Shown piece after piece: positions 1-4,920 of a stretch of 5,007 nt of DNA. The stretch spans positions 1 to 5,007 of the forward strand of contig CAKTWY010000178.1 in assembly GCA_934630445.1 (NCBI GenBank), read 5' to 3'. Source of the DNA: an uncultured Eubacteriales bacterium (GTDB lineage: Bacteria; Bacillota; Clostridia; Oscillospirales; Butyricicoccaceae). The notes under the pieces are model-generated. The model had not been told where the DNA came from. It made no database searches and saw only the letters and a program-made list of their open reading frames with translations. Position 1 is the stretch's first letter, and each line of letters begins with the position of its first letter. Made by a program: the position numbers and the translations under genes.

Positions 1-273
1 CACGGCGATCAGCGCCTCCTCCTCGGCGAAGAGCTTCAGGCGGGTGTCCACGCTCAGCCCGCCCCGGTATTCCCCGATCCGCTCCAGCGAAAAGCCGAGC
101 CCGCGCAGATCGCGAATGATCGTCAGCCTGTATACGTCGCGCAGGTTGTACAGGCGGTAGCCGTTCTCTCCGCGCCGCGGCTTTAAAAGCCCCAGCTTCT
201 CGTAGTGCCTGAGCGCGTCCGGCCCCACGCCGTACAGCTGTGAAAATTCATGAATGGTGTATTCGTCCTTCAT
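1..273 (-). CDS. MerR-family transcriptional regulator, N-terminal 91 residues (cut by window edge)
   Basis: This is a DNA-binding regulator of the MerR family; the gene runs off the left edge, so only the first 91 codons are visible. The start is an ATG at 273, preceded by AGGGGG at 282-287 with 8 bases of spacing. Residues about 5-22 form the first helix-turn-helix (YTIHEFSQLYGVGPDALR). They are followed by the family signature HYEKLGLLKP at about 23-32, the wing GENGYRLYN at about 36-43, and the second helical part DVYRLTIIRDLRGLGFSLERI at about 46-66. The C-terminal coiled coil and effector domain are outside the window, so the inducer is unknown. MerR proteins bind dyads inside over-long promoter spacers and untwist them. 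Exactly such a promoter lies between this gene and the divergent YitT-family gene. That gene is the probable target, and the regulator probably also represses itself (inference). Confidence 0.93.
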   Translation of the reverse strand, partial: MKDEYTIHEFSQLYGVGPDALRHYEKLGLLKPRRGENGYRLYNLRDVYRLTIIRDLRGLGFSLERIGEYRGGLSVDTRLKLFAEEEALIAV

Positions 274-319
274 TGCCCGCGCCCCCTGTCATATACGCTC
301 AAACATTTGTCCTTGACAT

Positions 320-332
320 TGGTATTATACCA
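320..332. promoter_or_regulatory. Candidate MerR operator, perfect 13-bp dyad
   Basis: TGGTAT-T-ATACCA is a perfect 6+1+6 inverted repeat lying inside the 19-bp spacer of the rightward promoter. It is centred on 326, close to the spacer midpoint at 328. It also covers the leftward -10 box of the regulator gene. This position suits a MerR-family dimer that activates one promoter and represses the other. Confidence 0.65.
324..332 (-). promoter_or_regulatory. Extended -10 box of the merR-like gene
   Basis: Read on the minus strand, these bases are TGGTATAAT, a consensus TATAAT with the TGn extension directly before it. No good -35 box lies 16-18 bases upstream (TGTATT at 347-352 is the nearest), which fits an extended -10 promoter. 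Transcription would start near 317, leaving a leader of about 44 bases before the ATG at 273. The box lies entirely inside the 320-332 dyad, so a bound MerR protein would block it, which suggests autorepression. Confidence 0.55.
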
Positions 333-350
333 GAGTTTATACTGAAAATA

Positions 351-370
351 CAGCCGCCCCGTCGCGGCTG
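351..370 (+). other. 5' leader hairpin of the YitT-family mRNA
   Basis: CAGCCGC (351-357) and GCGGCTG (364-370) form a perfect 7-bp GC-rich stem with a 6-base loop. It lies at, or within a base of, the predicted transcript start near 350. It is followed by an A-rich stretch, not by a run of T, so it is not an intrinsic terminator. A stem at the very 5' end could protect the mRNA from degradation. It is about 13 bases from the ribosome binding site GGAG (384-387) and does not mask it. Confidence 0.5.
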
Positions 371-395
371 AAAGGTTGAAATTGGAGCGTGTTTT

Positions 396-1076
396 ATGAC
401 TTTTTCGGCCATTTTCGGCAAAATAAAAGCGTCTGTAAAAGAGGTTCCCCGCTGGCTGGGCGCGAAAAAGCTCGCCCTTCTCCTGCTGGGCGCGGCGATC
501 CTTTCTTTCGGCCTGATCAATATCCACCGCCGCACCGGCATCACCGAGGGCGGCGTGCTTGGCATGGTGCTGCTCGTCGACCACCACTTCGGCATCCCGC
601 CGTGGCTTGTCACGCCCATCCTCGACGGGGCGTGCTACGTCCTGGGCTGGCGGTACCTGGGGTGGAATTTCATCCGCCTTTCCGCCGTCGTGTCCGTGGC
701 AATGGCGCTCTTCCTGCGCCTTTGGCAGGCGCTCGGCCCCGTTCTGCCCGATCTTTCGGCGTATCCGCTCGCGGCGGCGCTGCTCGGCGGCGTGTTTGTC
801 GGCGTCGGCGTCGGGCTCATCGTCCGGCAGGGCGGCTCCTCCGGCGGCGACGACGCGCTCGCGCTCGTCATCGCCAAGCTGACGCGCTGCCGCCTCGCGC
901 GCGCCTATCTTGCGACGGACCTCACTGTCCTCGCGCTGTCGCTGACATATATTCCGTTCGGGCGCATCGCATATTCCCTCGTCACTGTCACGCTGTCGTC
1001 GTTTCTCATCGACCGCATTCAGCGCGCGTTTCCCGCCGCGGCGGAGAGCGGCTCTGCGGACAGGGCGCCTGAATAA
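396..1076 (+). CDS. YitT-family (DUF161) membrane protein without the C-terminal DUF2179 domain
   Basis: This 226-residue integral membrane protein belongs to the YitT/DUF161 family, whose transport role is still poorly defined. The ATG at 396 has GGAG at 384-387, 8 bases upstream. The hydrophobic start LALLLLGAAILSFGLI (26-41) leads into the family signature GITEGGVLG (48-56) and FGIP (65-68). The signature recurs in the second half as GVGVGLIVRQGGSSGGDD (136-152), so the two halves look like an internal duplication. About five to six membrane helices are apparent, the last near 187-205. Typical YitT proteins are about 280 residues and end in a cytoplasmic DUF2179 domain. This one stops about 20 residues after the last helix, and no such domain follows in any frame before the next gene. 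It stands alone behind a MerR-type promoter, so its expression probably responds to the divergent regulator's signal (inference). Confidence 0.85.
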   Translation: MTFSAIFGKIKASVKEVPRWLGAKKLALLLLGAAILSFGLINIHRRTGITEGGVLGMVLLVDHHFGIPPWLVTPILDGACYVLGWRYLGWNFIRLSAVVSVAMALFLRLWQALGPVLPDLSAYPLAAALLGGVFVGVGVGLIVRQGGSSGGDDALALVIAKLTRCRLARAYLATDLTVLALSLTYIPFGRIAYSLVTVTLSSFLIDRIQRAFPAAAESGSADRAPE

Positions 1077-1121
1077 AAGACCCTTCCGCCGCATATCCTG
1101 CACCGGGCGCACCGGCGCGCC

Positions 1122-1150
1122 TTGACGGCCTGCCCTGCGCGTGATAGGAT
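1122..1150 (+). promoter_or_regulatory. Candidate promoter for the XRE-membrane gene
   Basis: TTGACG (1122-1127) and TAGGAT (1145-1150) are separated by 17 bases, with TGa directly before the -10 box. Transcription would start near 1157, giving a leader of about 120 bases. A second TTGACA at 1176-1181 has no acceptable -10 at 16-18 bases. Assignment is by eye only. Confidence 0.4.
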
Positions 1151-1221
1151 CAGTTTGGAGCTGCGCAACCGCCGGTTGACACATTGCCGGGCGCAATTTC
1201 TGGCACGCAACCGCCCAAAAC

Positions 1222-1238
1222 GGTATTCTGTAGATACC
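1222..1238. promoter_or_regulatory. Candidate operator, inverted repeat upstream of the XRE gene
   Basis: GGTAT (1222-1226) and ATACC (1234-1238) form a perfect 5-bp inverted repeat around 7 central bases, 41 bases upstream of the ATG. XRE-type regulators often bind such dyads in front of their own gene. The repeat is short enough to arise by chance. A TATTCT hexamer at 1224-1229 lies within it and could be an alternative -10, but its -35 partner is weak. Confidence 0.3.
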
Positions 1239-1279
1239 AAAGGGGAACAGCGCCCCCAAAAATAAACGAGGTGGAACCG

Positions 1280-2260
1280 ATGAATTTTGCCGATAAACTG
1301 ATCGCCCTGCGCAGGAAAAACGGCTGGTCACAGGAAGAGCTGGCCCAGCGCCTGGACGTCACGCGCCAGTCCGTATCCAAATGGGAGGGTGCGCAGTCCG
1401 TTCCCGATCTTGACCGCATCCTTGCACTCAGCCGCCTTTTCGGCGTCAGCACCGATTATCTGCTGAAAGACGAACTGGATGCCGGGCAGGCCTGCACGGA
1501 CGCCATCCGCCCGGCCGCGCGCCGCGTGCCGATGGAGGAGGCGCAGGCGTTCCTGCGCGTCAAGGCCGCAACTGCCCGTCCGATCGCCTTTGCCGTCTTT
1601 TTGTGCATCCTCTCCCCCGTCTGCCTGATGCTCCTCGCCGCGGCGCAGGAGACGCGCCGCCTTGCCGTTTCGGAGAACTTCGCGGGCGGCGTGGGTCTGA
1701 TCGTCATGGTGCTCATGGCGGCCGCCGCCGTGGCCGTGTTCCTCTCCTGCGGGGCGAAAACTGGCCGCTTTGAATATCTCGAAAAGGAGACGCTCGAGCC
1801 CGAGCGCGGCGTGCTGGACATGGCGCGCCGGGAGCAGGAGGCGTACCGCGCCCGCTATGGAAGGAACAACACCGCGGGCACGGTCATCTGCATCCTCTCC
1901 CTCATCCCGCTCTTCGCATGCGCGTTTCTGACGGAGGACGAATTTTTCCTCATGCTCTCGCTCGCGCTGATGATGGCCCTTGTCGGCGTCGGCGTTGTTT
2001 TTTTCATCACGGCAGGTATCCGATGGGCAAGCTTTGAAAAGCTGCTGCAGGAAGGGGATTACACCGTCGCGCGCAAGAAAAGGAACACCCGTGCCGGCGC
2101 GGTCAGCACCGTGTACTGGCTCGTCGTGACGGCGGTCTATCTCGCCGATAGCTTCAGCGCCGGCGTCTGGCAGTACGGCTGGATCATCTGGCCCGTCGCC
2201 GGGGTGATCTTCGCCGCCCTGATGACGCTTTTTCGCGCGTTTGAAAAGAAGCCGGAGTAA
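1280..2260 (+). CDS. XRE-family DNA-binding domain fused to a six-helix membrane domain
   Basis: This 326-residue protein joins an N-terminal helix-turn-helix to a membrane-embedded region. Residues about 4-63 are a classic XRE domain (KLIALRRKNGWSQEELAQRL, then VTRQSVSKWEGAQSVPDLDRI and FGVSTDYLL). A charged linker follows, then hydrophobic helices near 101-122, 136-156, 199-217, 222-246, 274-292 and 299-319, in three hairpin pairs. The pairs are separated by charged loops (160-195 and 250-273). The frame is open upstream to 1184, but ATG 1280 is chosen because GAGGTGG (1268-1274) sits 5 bases before it and the XRE fold begins at once. Membrane-anchored XRE proteins of this layout are common in Clostridia; ligand and targets are generally unknown. 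It has its own candidate promoter and a strong terminator, so it is probably monocistronic. No catalytic motif was seen. Confidence 0.88.
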   Translation: MNFADKLIALRRKNGWSQEELAQRLDVTRQSVSKWEGAQSVPDLDRILALSRLFGVSTDYLLKDELDAGQACTDAIRPAARRVPMEEAQAFLRVKAATARPIAFAVFLCILSPVCLMLLAAAQETRRLAVSENFAGGVGLIVMVLMAAAAVAVFLSCGAKTGRFEYLEKETLEPERGVLDMARREQEAYRARYGRNNTAGTVICILSLIPLFACAFLTEDEFFLMLSLALMMALVGVGVVFFITAGIRWASFEKLLQEGDYTVARKKRNTRAGAVSTVYWLVVTAVYLADSFSAGVWQYGWIIWPVAGVIFAALMTLFRAFEKKPE

Positions 2261-2281
2261 AAACCGGAAAACAGCAGGAAC

Positions 2282-2322
2282 AAGGCCGCGGCCGGACGGA
2301 ACCTCCTCCTGGCCGCGGCCTT
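2282..2322 (+). terminator. Rho-independent terminator after the XRE-membrane gene
   Basis: A perfect 12-bp stem, AAGGCCGCGGCC (2282-2293) with its complement (2311-2322), encloses a 17-base loop. The 3' arm ends in TT and runs into TCTGTCTG. The stem starts 21 bases after the stop codon. The T-tract is interrupted, but the stem is very strong. On the opposite strand the tract is weaker still, so a role in stopping leftward MATE transcripts is possible but less likely. Confidence 0.75.
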
Positions 2323-2330
2323 TCTGTCTG

Positions 2331-2353
2331 CGCAGGCAAACGGCTTGCCTGCG
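2331..2353. repeat. Second perfect hairpin after the terminator
   Basis: CGCAGGCAA (2331-2339) and TTGCCTGCG (2345-2353) form a perfect 9-bp stem with a 5-base loop ACGGC. It starts 8 bases after the terminator stem. No T-run follows it on either strand, so it is not itself a terminator; it could block RNA decay or be a repeat remnant. Confidence 0.6.
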
Positions 2354-2393
2354 ACGCGCGCCCCGAAAGCGCCTGCTTCGCGCTGTCGGTCAA

Positions 2394-2452
2394 ATAACGC
2401 ACTCCCGTCGTGCCCGATAACGCACTCCCGTCGTGCCCGATAACGCACTCCC
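2394..2452. repeat. Tandem repeat, 23-bp period, about 2.5 copies
   Basis: Units beginning ATAACGCACTCCC start at 2394, 2417 and 2440, exactly 23 bases apart. The first two units are identical over all 23 bases; the third keeps the first 13 and then departs. Each full unit contains GCAC-N7-GTGC, a short inverted repeat. A diverged copy of the core (GATAACGACTCCG) appears again at 2803-2815. There is no unique spacer between units, so this is not a CRISPR array. Confidence 0.9.
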
Positions 2453-2477
2453 CGTCAATCCTGCGCTTCCCCCTCTC

Positions 2478-2536
2478 CTGTCATCCTGAGCGCCGCACTC
2501 TGTCATCCTGAGCGTCGCACTCTGTCATCCTGAGCG
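2478..2536. repeat. Tandem repeat, 22-bp period, three copies of CTGTCATCCTGAGCG
   Basis: CTGTCATCCTGAGCG occurs at 2478-2492, 2500-2514 and 2522-2536, exactly 22 bases apart. The 7-base fillers are CCGCACT and TCGCACT after the first two copies. The third copy leaves the pattern and continues into the longer element at 2522-2645. The filler CGCACT resembles part of the neighbouring 23-bp repeat (CGCACTCCC), so the two arrays may share ancestry. Confidence 0.9.
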
Positions 2537-2645
2537 TCAGCGAAGGACCCCGTCCGTAGAACAGCAGGCTAACGGAGCGCACCCTCCTACATCCGGGATT
2601 CTCGCGTGACCTTTAGGTTATCGCCCTGCGGGCTCAGAATGACAG
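2522..2645. repeat. MITE-like element with imperfect terminal inverted repeats
   Basis: The left end CTGTCATCCTGAGCG (2522-2536) is matched in inverted orientation by the right end, which reads CTGTCATTCTGAGCC on the minus strand (2631-2645). That is 13 of 15 bases identical over a 124-bp unit. It has no coding capacity, and no target-site duplication is evident in the flanks. End sequences of the form TGTCATyCTGAGC followed by GCGAAGGA are widespread in bacterial intergenic regions as dispersed repeats (general knowledge, not searched here). Whether it moves as a unit is inference. Confidence 0.5.
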
Positions 2646-2680
2646 TTCAGGTGTCATCCTGAGCGAAGCGAAGGACCCCG
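2523..2680 (+). repeat. Pair of 29-30-bp direct repeats (TGTCATCCTGAGCG...GCGAAGGACCCCG)
   Basis: Positions 2523-2552 and 2652-2680 both begin TGTCATCCTGAGCG and end GCGAAGGACCCCG. They differ only in the middle, TCA in the first and AA in the second. The repeats start 129 bases apart. Direct copies this similar can recombine and delete the DNA between them, or can reflect a past duplication. Confidence 0.85.
2632..2664. repeat. Inverted repeat hairpin at the right end of the MITE-like element
   Basis: GCTCAGAATGACA (2632-2644) and TGTCATCCTGAGC (2652-2664) form a 13-bp stem around a 7-base loop, with one mismatch. In RNA made from the minus strand, the direction of the MATE operon, the mismatch becomes a G-U pair and the stem is unbroken. 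No T-run follows, so it is not an intrinsic terminator, but it could define a 3' end after processing. Confidence 0.7.
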
Positions 2681-2758
2681 GCCGTCAGCCCGTCGAGCTT
2701 CGCCAATTCACGGCAAATACCGCTCGGCGCTGTGTGTAGTCACGCCTCGCACGCGTGT

Positions 2759-2803
2759 GCGGCCGGTCGGCTGTCACGCTTCACGCCTGCGCGCGGCCGG
2801 TCG
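2759..2803 (+). repeat. 11-bp direct repeat GCGGCCGGTCG, two copies
   Basis: GCGGCCGGTCG occurs at 2759-2769 and 2793-2803, 34 bases apart. Both copies are preceded by a related CACGCCT string (2741-2747 and 2782-2788). This suggests a decayed tandem unit of about 34-40 bases. The second copy runs directly into the diverged ATAACG core at 2804. Confidence 0.65.
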
Positions 2804-3043
2804 ATAACGACTCCGTCTCAGCATGTGCGCCCGGCACTGCGTGCCGCACGCCCACGCTTCGCTGCGTTGTTATCTTCCTGCGCACAGGGTTCAGCGCTTC
2901 TCATTCCCTCCGCCTCGGCATGCCGGCTAGCGCGCTTTGCGCGAGCGCCGTACCCCTACGGGGCACACGGTCACCGCCTCCCTGCGGGAGATGTCTCCCT
3001 GCCCACGCGGCTTGGCGCTGGAACGTCACGCCTCGCTGCGCTT

Positions 3044-4441
3044 TTACCGCTCCTGCGCAATGGGCTCGGCGCTGGATATGACATACCGGCGCGTTTTCCA
3101 CCGGCCGCTGAGATAGTATGCCCCGCCGATAAAAAACGGCACAATGCCGGAAAATGCATCCCCGTACCAGAAGCCGCGTATCCCCATCCCGCACGTGACG
3201 CCCAGAAACAGCGCAAAGCCGATGCGCATCACCACGCCGTCCAGCAGCGCCACCGCAAGGTTCAAGCGCGCGTTCCCGCTGCCGTTGATGAGGGAGAACA
3301 TCGGCGGGCGCAGCACGCACCCGAGGTAGAGCAGCAGCGCCACCGGAATGTAGGACACCGCCATGTCCAGCACCGCCTCCTCCGTCGTGAAAAAGCCGAA
3401 TACGACCCGCGGCCACAATACCGTCGCCGCGCTCAGCACCGCCGCGACCACGCTGTCGAGCGCAAGCGATGTGGCGATCACACGCGGCACGCGCTCGTAT
3501 TTTTCCGCGCCGATGCACTGGGCGATCATCGATCCGCCCGCCGTCGACAGCGCCTGGGCGAATACGTTCGTAATGGTTTGCAGCTTGTTGCCCACGCCCG
3601 TCACCGCCGCGGCGATCACGCCGTAAGAGTTGACCCACGCGCCGATAAAGAGCTTGGAAAACGAGATCGCCGCCGACTGCAGCACCATCGGCACGCCGAG
3701 CTTCATCAGCGCGGAAAACTCCTCCCCGTCGATGCGGAAGCTTCGCCATTTGAAATCAAAGCCAAACGCCTCCCGCCGCCGGAAGAGAAACGCCACCGCG
3801 AAGAGGAAGCTCACCGCCTGCCCGAGCACCGTCGCCAGTGCCGCGCCGAATGTGTGCCAGCGCAGCACCGCCACAAACAGCAGGTCCAGCACCAGGTTCA
3901 GCACCGCCGCGATTGCGATGAAAAGGAACGGATGGCGCGAGTCGCCCATCCCGCGCAGAATCGCACTGACGAGGTTGTAGCCGTAGATGAACACAAGCCC
4001 CGCCATACACGTAAAGACGTAATAGCGTGCATATCCAAGCGCCTCGGGCGGCGTGTTCATCCACAAAAGGATCTGCTCGCGCGGAAAAACGCATAAGACC
4101 GTGACCCCCACCGCACACGCGAAGAGGAAGGTGAAAAGCGTTCCGATCATCCGGCTGACCATCTCCCGCCGCCCCGCGCCGATGTACTGCGAGATGATCA
4201 CCTGCCCCGCGTTGGATATGCCCATGGCGATAAACGTCAGCAGCATCAGGATCTCCCCGCCCGTCGACACCGCCGCCAGGCCCGCGCTGCCGACATACTG
4301 GCCGACGACCACCATGTCGACCATGTTGTAAACCGTCTGCAAAAGCCCTGAAAAAAACAGCGGCGTTGCAAAGGAAATCAGCTCCCTCGGCACGCTCCCC
4401 TGTGTCAGATCGCGCACAAGGGTCTTTTCCCCAACGCTCAT
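3044..4441 (-). CDS. MATE-family multidrug/organic cation efflux transporter
   Basis: This 465-residue protein is a full-length inner-membrane antiporter of the MATE family, expected to export drugs or cationic metabolites in exchange for Na+ or H+. ATG 4441 is chosen because it overlaps the upstream stop codon as ATGA and follows a GAGGAAGAGG-type ribosome binding site. The frame is open further upstream, but only inside the marR gene. Family marks include P27 and the VDMVVVGQYVG segment (41-51), SQYIGAG (84-90), RGMGDSR (163-169), NLVLDLLFV (182-190), FGAALATVLGQ (198-208), KLGVPMVLQ (247-255), AQCIGAE (307-313) and GSGNARLNL (387-395). About twelve membrane helices fall in two six-helix halves. 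It is the second gene of an operon led by a MarR-type regulator, a common arrangement for inducible efflux. No intrinsic terminator was found after its stop codon. The exported substrate cannot be told from sequence. Confidence 0.95.
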   Translation of the reverse strand: MSVGEKTLVRDLTQGSVPRELISFATPLFFSGLLQTVYNMVDMVVVGQYVGSAGLAAVSTGGEILMLLTFIAMGISNAGQVIISQYIGAGRREMVSRMIGTLFTFLFACAVGVTVLCVFPREQILLWMNTPPEALGYARYYVFTCMAGLVFIYGYNLVSAILRGMGDSRHPFLFIAIAAVLNLVLDLLFVAVLRWHTFGAALATVLGQAVSFLFAVAFLFRRREAFGFDFKWRSFRIDGEEFSALMKLGVPMVLQSAAISFSKLFIGAWVNSYGVIAAAVTGVGNKLQTITNVFAQALSTAGGSMIAQCIGAEKYERVPRVIATSLALDSVVAAVLSAATVLWPRVVFGFFTTEEAVLDMAVSYIPVALLLYLGCVLRPPMFSLINGSGNARLNLAVALLDGVVMRIGFALFLGVTCGMGIRGFWYGDAFSGIVPFFIGGAYYLSGRWKTRRYVISSAEPIAQER

Positions 4442-4866
4442 ACTTCCTCTTCCTCCCCCATCTCCATGTTCCTGCATATGCGCCTGAGCGTGCATAAGAA
4501 CGCCCTGCGCTCCTCCTCGCTCAGGCCGCGCATGGCCCTGCGCTCAACCGCGTCAAAGCGCGCGCGCATCAGGCCGGCCTTTTCGCGCCCCTCCGGCGTC
4601 AGATACACCAGCGTGCGCCGGCGGTCGCGCACGCCGCGCATGCATGTCACAAGCCCGTCGCGCTCGAGCCGCGCAACAATACCCGACATCGTCGCCTTGT
4701 CCGCATCCCACGCCGCGCAGATGTCCGCCTGGGCGCAGCCGTCGTGGGTGAGAAGATATTCAAGCACCTTTGGCTGGCCTTTGGAAAGGCCGGCTTCCTC
4801 CGCTGCGCGGCGGATCCTGCGGGCGAAACGCCCCTGCGTCACCGCCATCATCGCATGCAGGCGCAT
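4438..4866 (-). CDS. MarR-family transcriptional regulator of the MATE operon
   Basis: This 142-residue winged-helix protein has the usual length for the MarR family. ATG 4866 is preferred over the in-frame TTG at 4872: the purine run AAAGGGGG (4875-4882) is 8 bases from the ATG but only 2 from the TTG. Helices from the N-terminus to about 40 (GLSKGQPKVLEYLL at 26-39) lead to the helix-turn-helix at 46-73, with DKATMSGIVARLERDGLV (56-73) as recognition helix. The basic wing RGVRDRRRTLVYLTPEG covers 77-93. The C-terminal helices at 94-134 would complete the dimer interface. Five cysteines (44, 50, 75, 125, 131) are present. The stop codon overlaps the MATE start, so the two are probably translated together. 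The likely role is repressing its own operon until a ligand, perhaps a MATE substrate, binds (inference). Confidence 0.93.
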   Translation of the reverse strand: MRLHAMMAVTQGRFARRIRRAAEEAGLSKGQPKVLEYLLTHDGCAQADICAAWDADKATMSGIVARLERDGLVTCMRGVRDRRRTLVYLTPEGREKAGLMRARFDAVERRAMRGLSEEERRAFLCTLRRICRNMEMGEEEEV

Positions 4867-4874
4867 GCGCAAGA

Positions 4875-4882
4875 CCCCCTTT
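4875..4882 (-). promoter_or_regulatory. Ribosome binding site that decides the marR start
   Basis: AAAGGGGG on the minus strand lies 8 bases before ATG 4866 and only 2 bases before the alternative TTG at 4872. The merR-like gene at 273 has a very similar AGGGGG site, also at 8-base spacing, which supports the ATG. Confidence 0.7.
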
Positions 4883-4894
4883 CACAGTTGAATC

Positions 4895-4920
4895 GTTCGC
4901 ATACAAACTATTATAATTTG
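4895..4920. promoter_or_regulatory. Candidate MarR operator, two overlapping dyads over the -10 box and start site
   Basis: On the minus strand, CAAATTATAATAGTTTG (4904-4920) is a 17-bp dyad in which 7 of 8 base pairs match, and it contains the whole -10 box. A second, GTTTG-N4-CGAAC (4895-4908), matches in 4 of 5 pairs and shares the GTTTG half-site. MarR proteins usually repress by binding dyads of this size over their own promoter, so autorepression is likely. Binding by this regulator is inferred from position. Confidence 0.5.

Larger units (their letters stand above)
313..343 (+). promoter_or_regulatory. MerR-type promoter with 19-bp spacer, reading toward the YitT-family gene
   Basis: A perfect -35 TTGACA (313-318) and a near-consensus -10 TATACT (338-343) are separated by 19 bases instead of the usual 17. 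A 19-bp spacer with a dyad inside it is the hallmark of promoters activated by MerR-family proteins, and a divergent MerR-family gene starts at 273. The start point would be near 350, giving a leader of about 46 bases before the ATG at 396. The boxes and spacing are seen directly; control by the adjacent regulator is inferred. Confidence 0.75.
2323..3043. other. Gene-free, repeat-rich spacer between converging genes
   Basis: About 720 bases lie between the xre terminator and the MATE stop codon. Open frames across it are GC-driven and show no family motif, convincing start or continuity with either gene. It holds tandem arrays, a MITE-like unit and direct repeats. On its right half it has a series of perfect short stems with three-base loops: GCCC-TGC-GGGC (2623-2633), GGCAC-TGC-GTGCC (2833-2845), GCGC-TTT-GCGC (2932-2942), CCCC-TAC-GGGG (2953-2963) and CTCCC-TGC-GGGAG (2978-2990). 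The palindrome CGGCATGCCG is at 2916-2925, and CGCAC-N4-GTGCG is at 2748-2761. No tRNA or known riboswitch was recognised. Confidence 0.7.

Noticed and set aside
400..422. ATTTTCGGCA string shared with the inverted repeat near 4955
   Set aside because: The match is 10 bases, and the first copy lies inside the YitT coding start. It is most likely coincidence.
389..1072. Overlapping plus-strand frame of similar length to the YitT gene
   Set aside because: It is an out-of-frame reading with proline/arginine-rich composition. The 396 frame has the ribosome binding site and the YitT signatures.
1077..1265. Open frame continuing in phase after the YitT stop codon, possibly the missing C-terminal domain
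   Set aside because: The translation is arginine-rich and does not resemble DUF2179. The stretch contains a candidate promoter for the next gene, so chance openness is more likely than read-through.
1184..1279. Longer version of the XRE protein starting at ATG 1184
   Set aside because: The extra 32 residues lack structure of the family, and GAGGTGG before ATG 1280 is a far better initiation signal.
270..1331. Long minus-strand open frame (353 codons) opposite the YitT gene
   Set aside because: It is arginine-rich, lacks any family motif, runs antisense to a well-supported membrane gene and spans the divergent promoter region. GC-rich DNA gives such shadow frames.
2394..2536. CRISPR-like array
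   Set aside because: Units abut directly or have near-identical 7-base fillers, there are no unique spacers, copies are only two to three, and no cas gene is present.
2978..2990. Intrinsic terminator for the MATE operon at CTCCC-TGC-GGGAG
   Set aside because: The stem is only 5 bp and no T-run follows on the minus strand.
2732..4096. 454-codon plus-strand open frame across the spacer and opposite the MATE gene
   Set aside because: Most of it is antisense to a full-length MATE gene. Its product is a histidine/arginine/alanine-rich string without recognisable domains, and no ribosome binding site precedes it.
4442..4495. N-terminal extension of the MATE protein by 18 residues
   Set aside because: It lies within the marR coding region in another frame and is glycine/histidine-rich. 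The ATGA overlap start gives the family's usual length and N-terminus.
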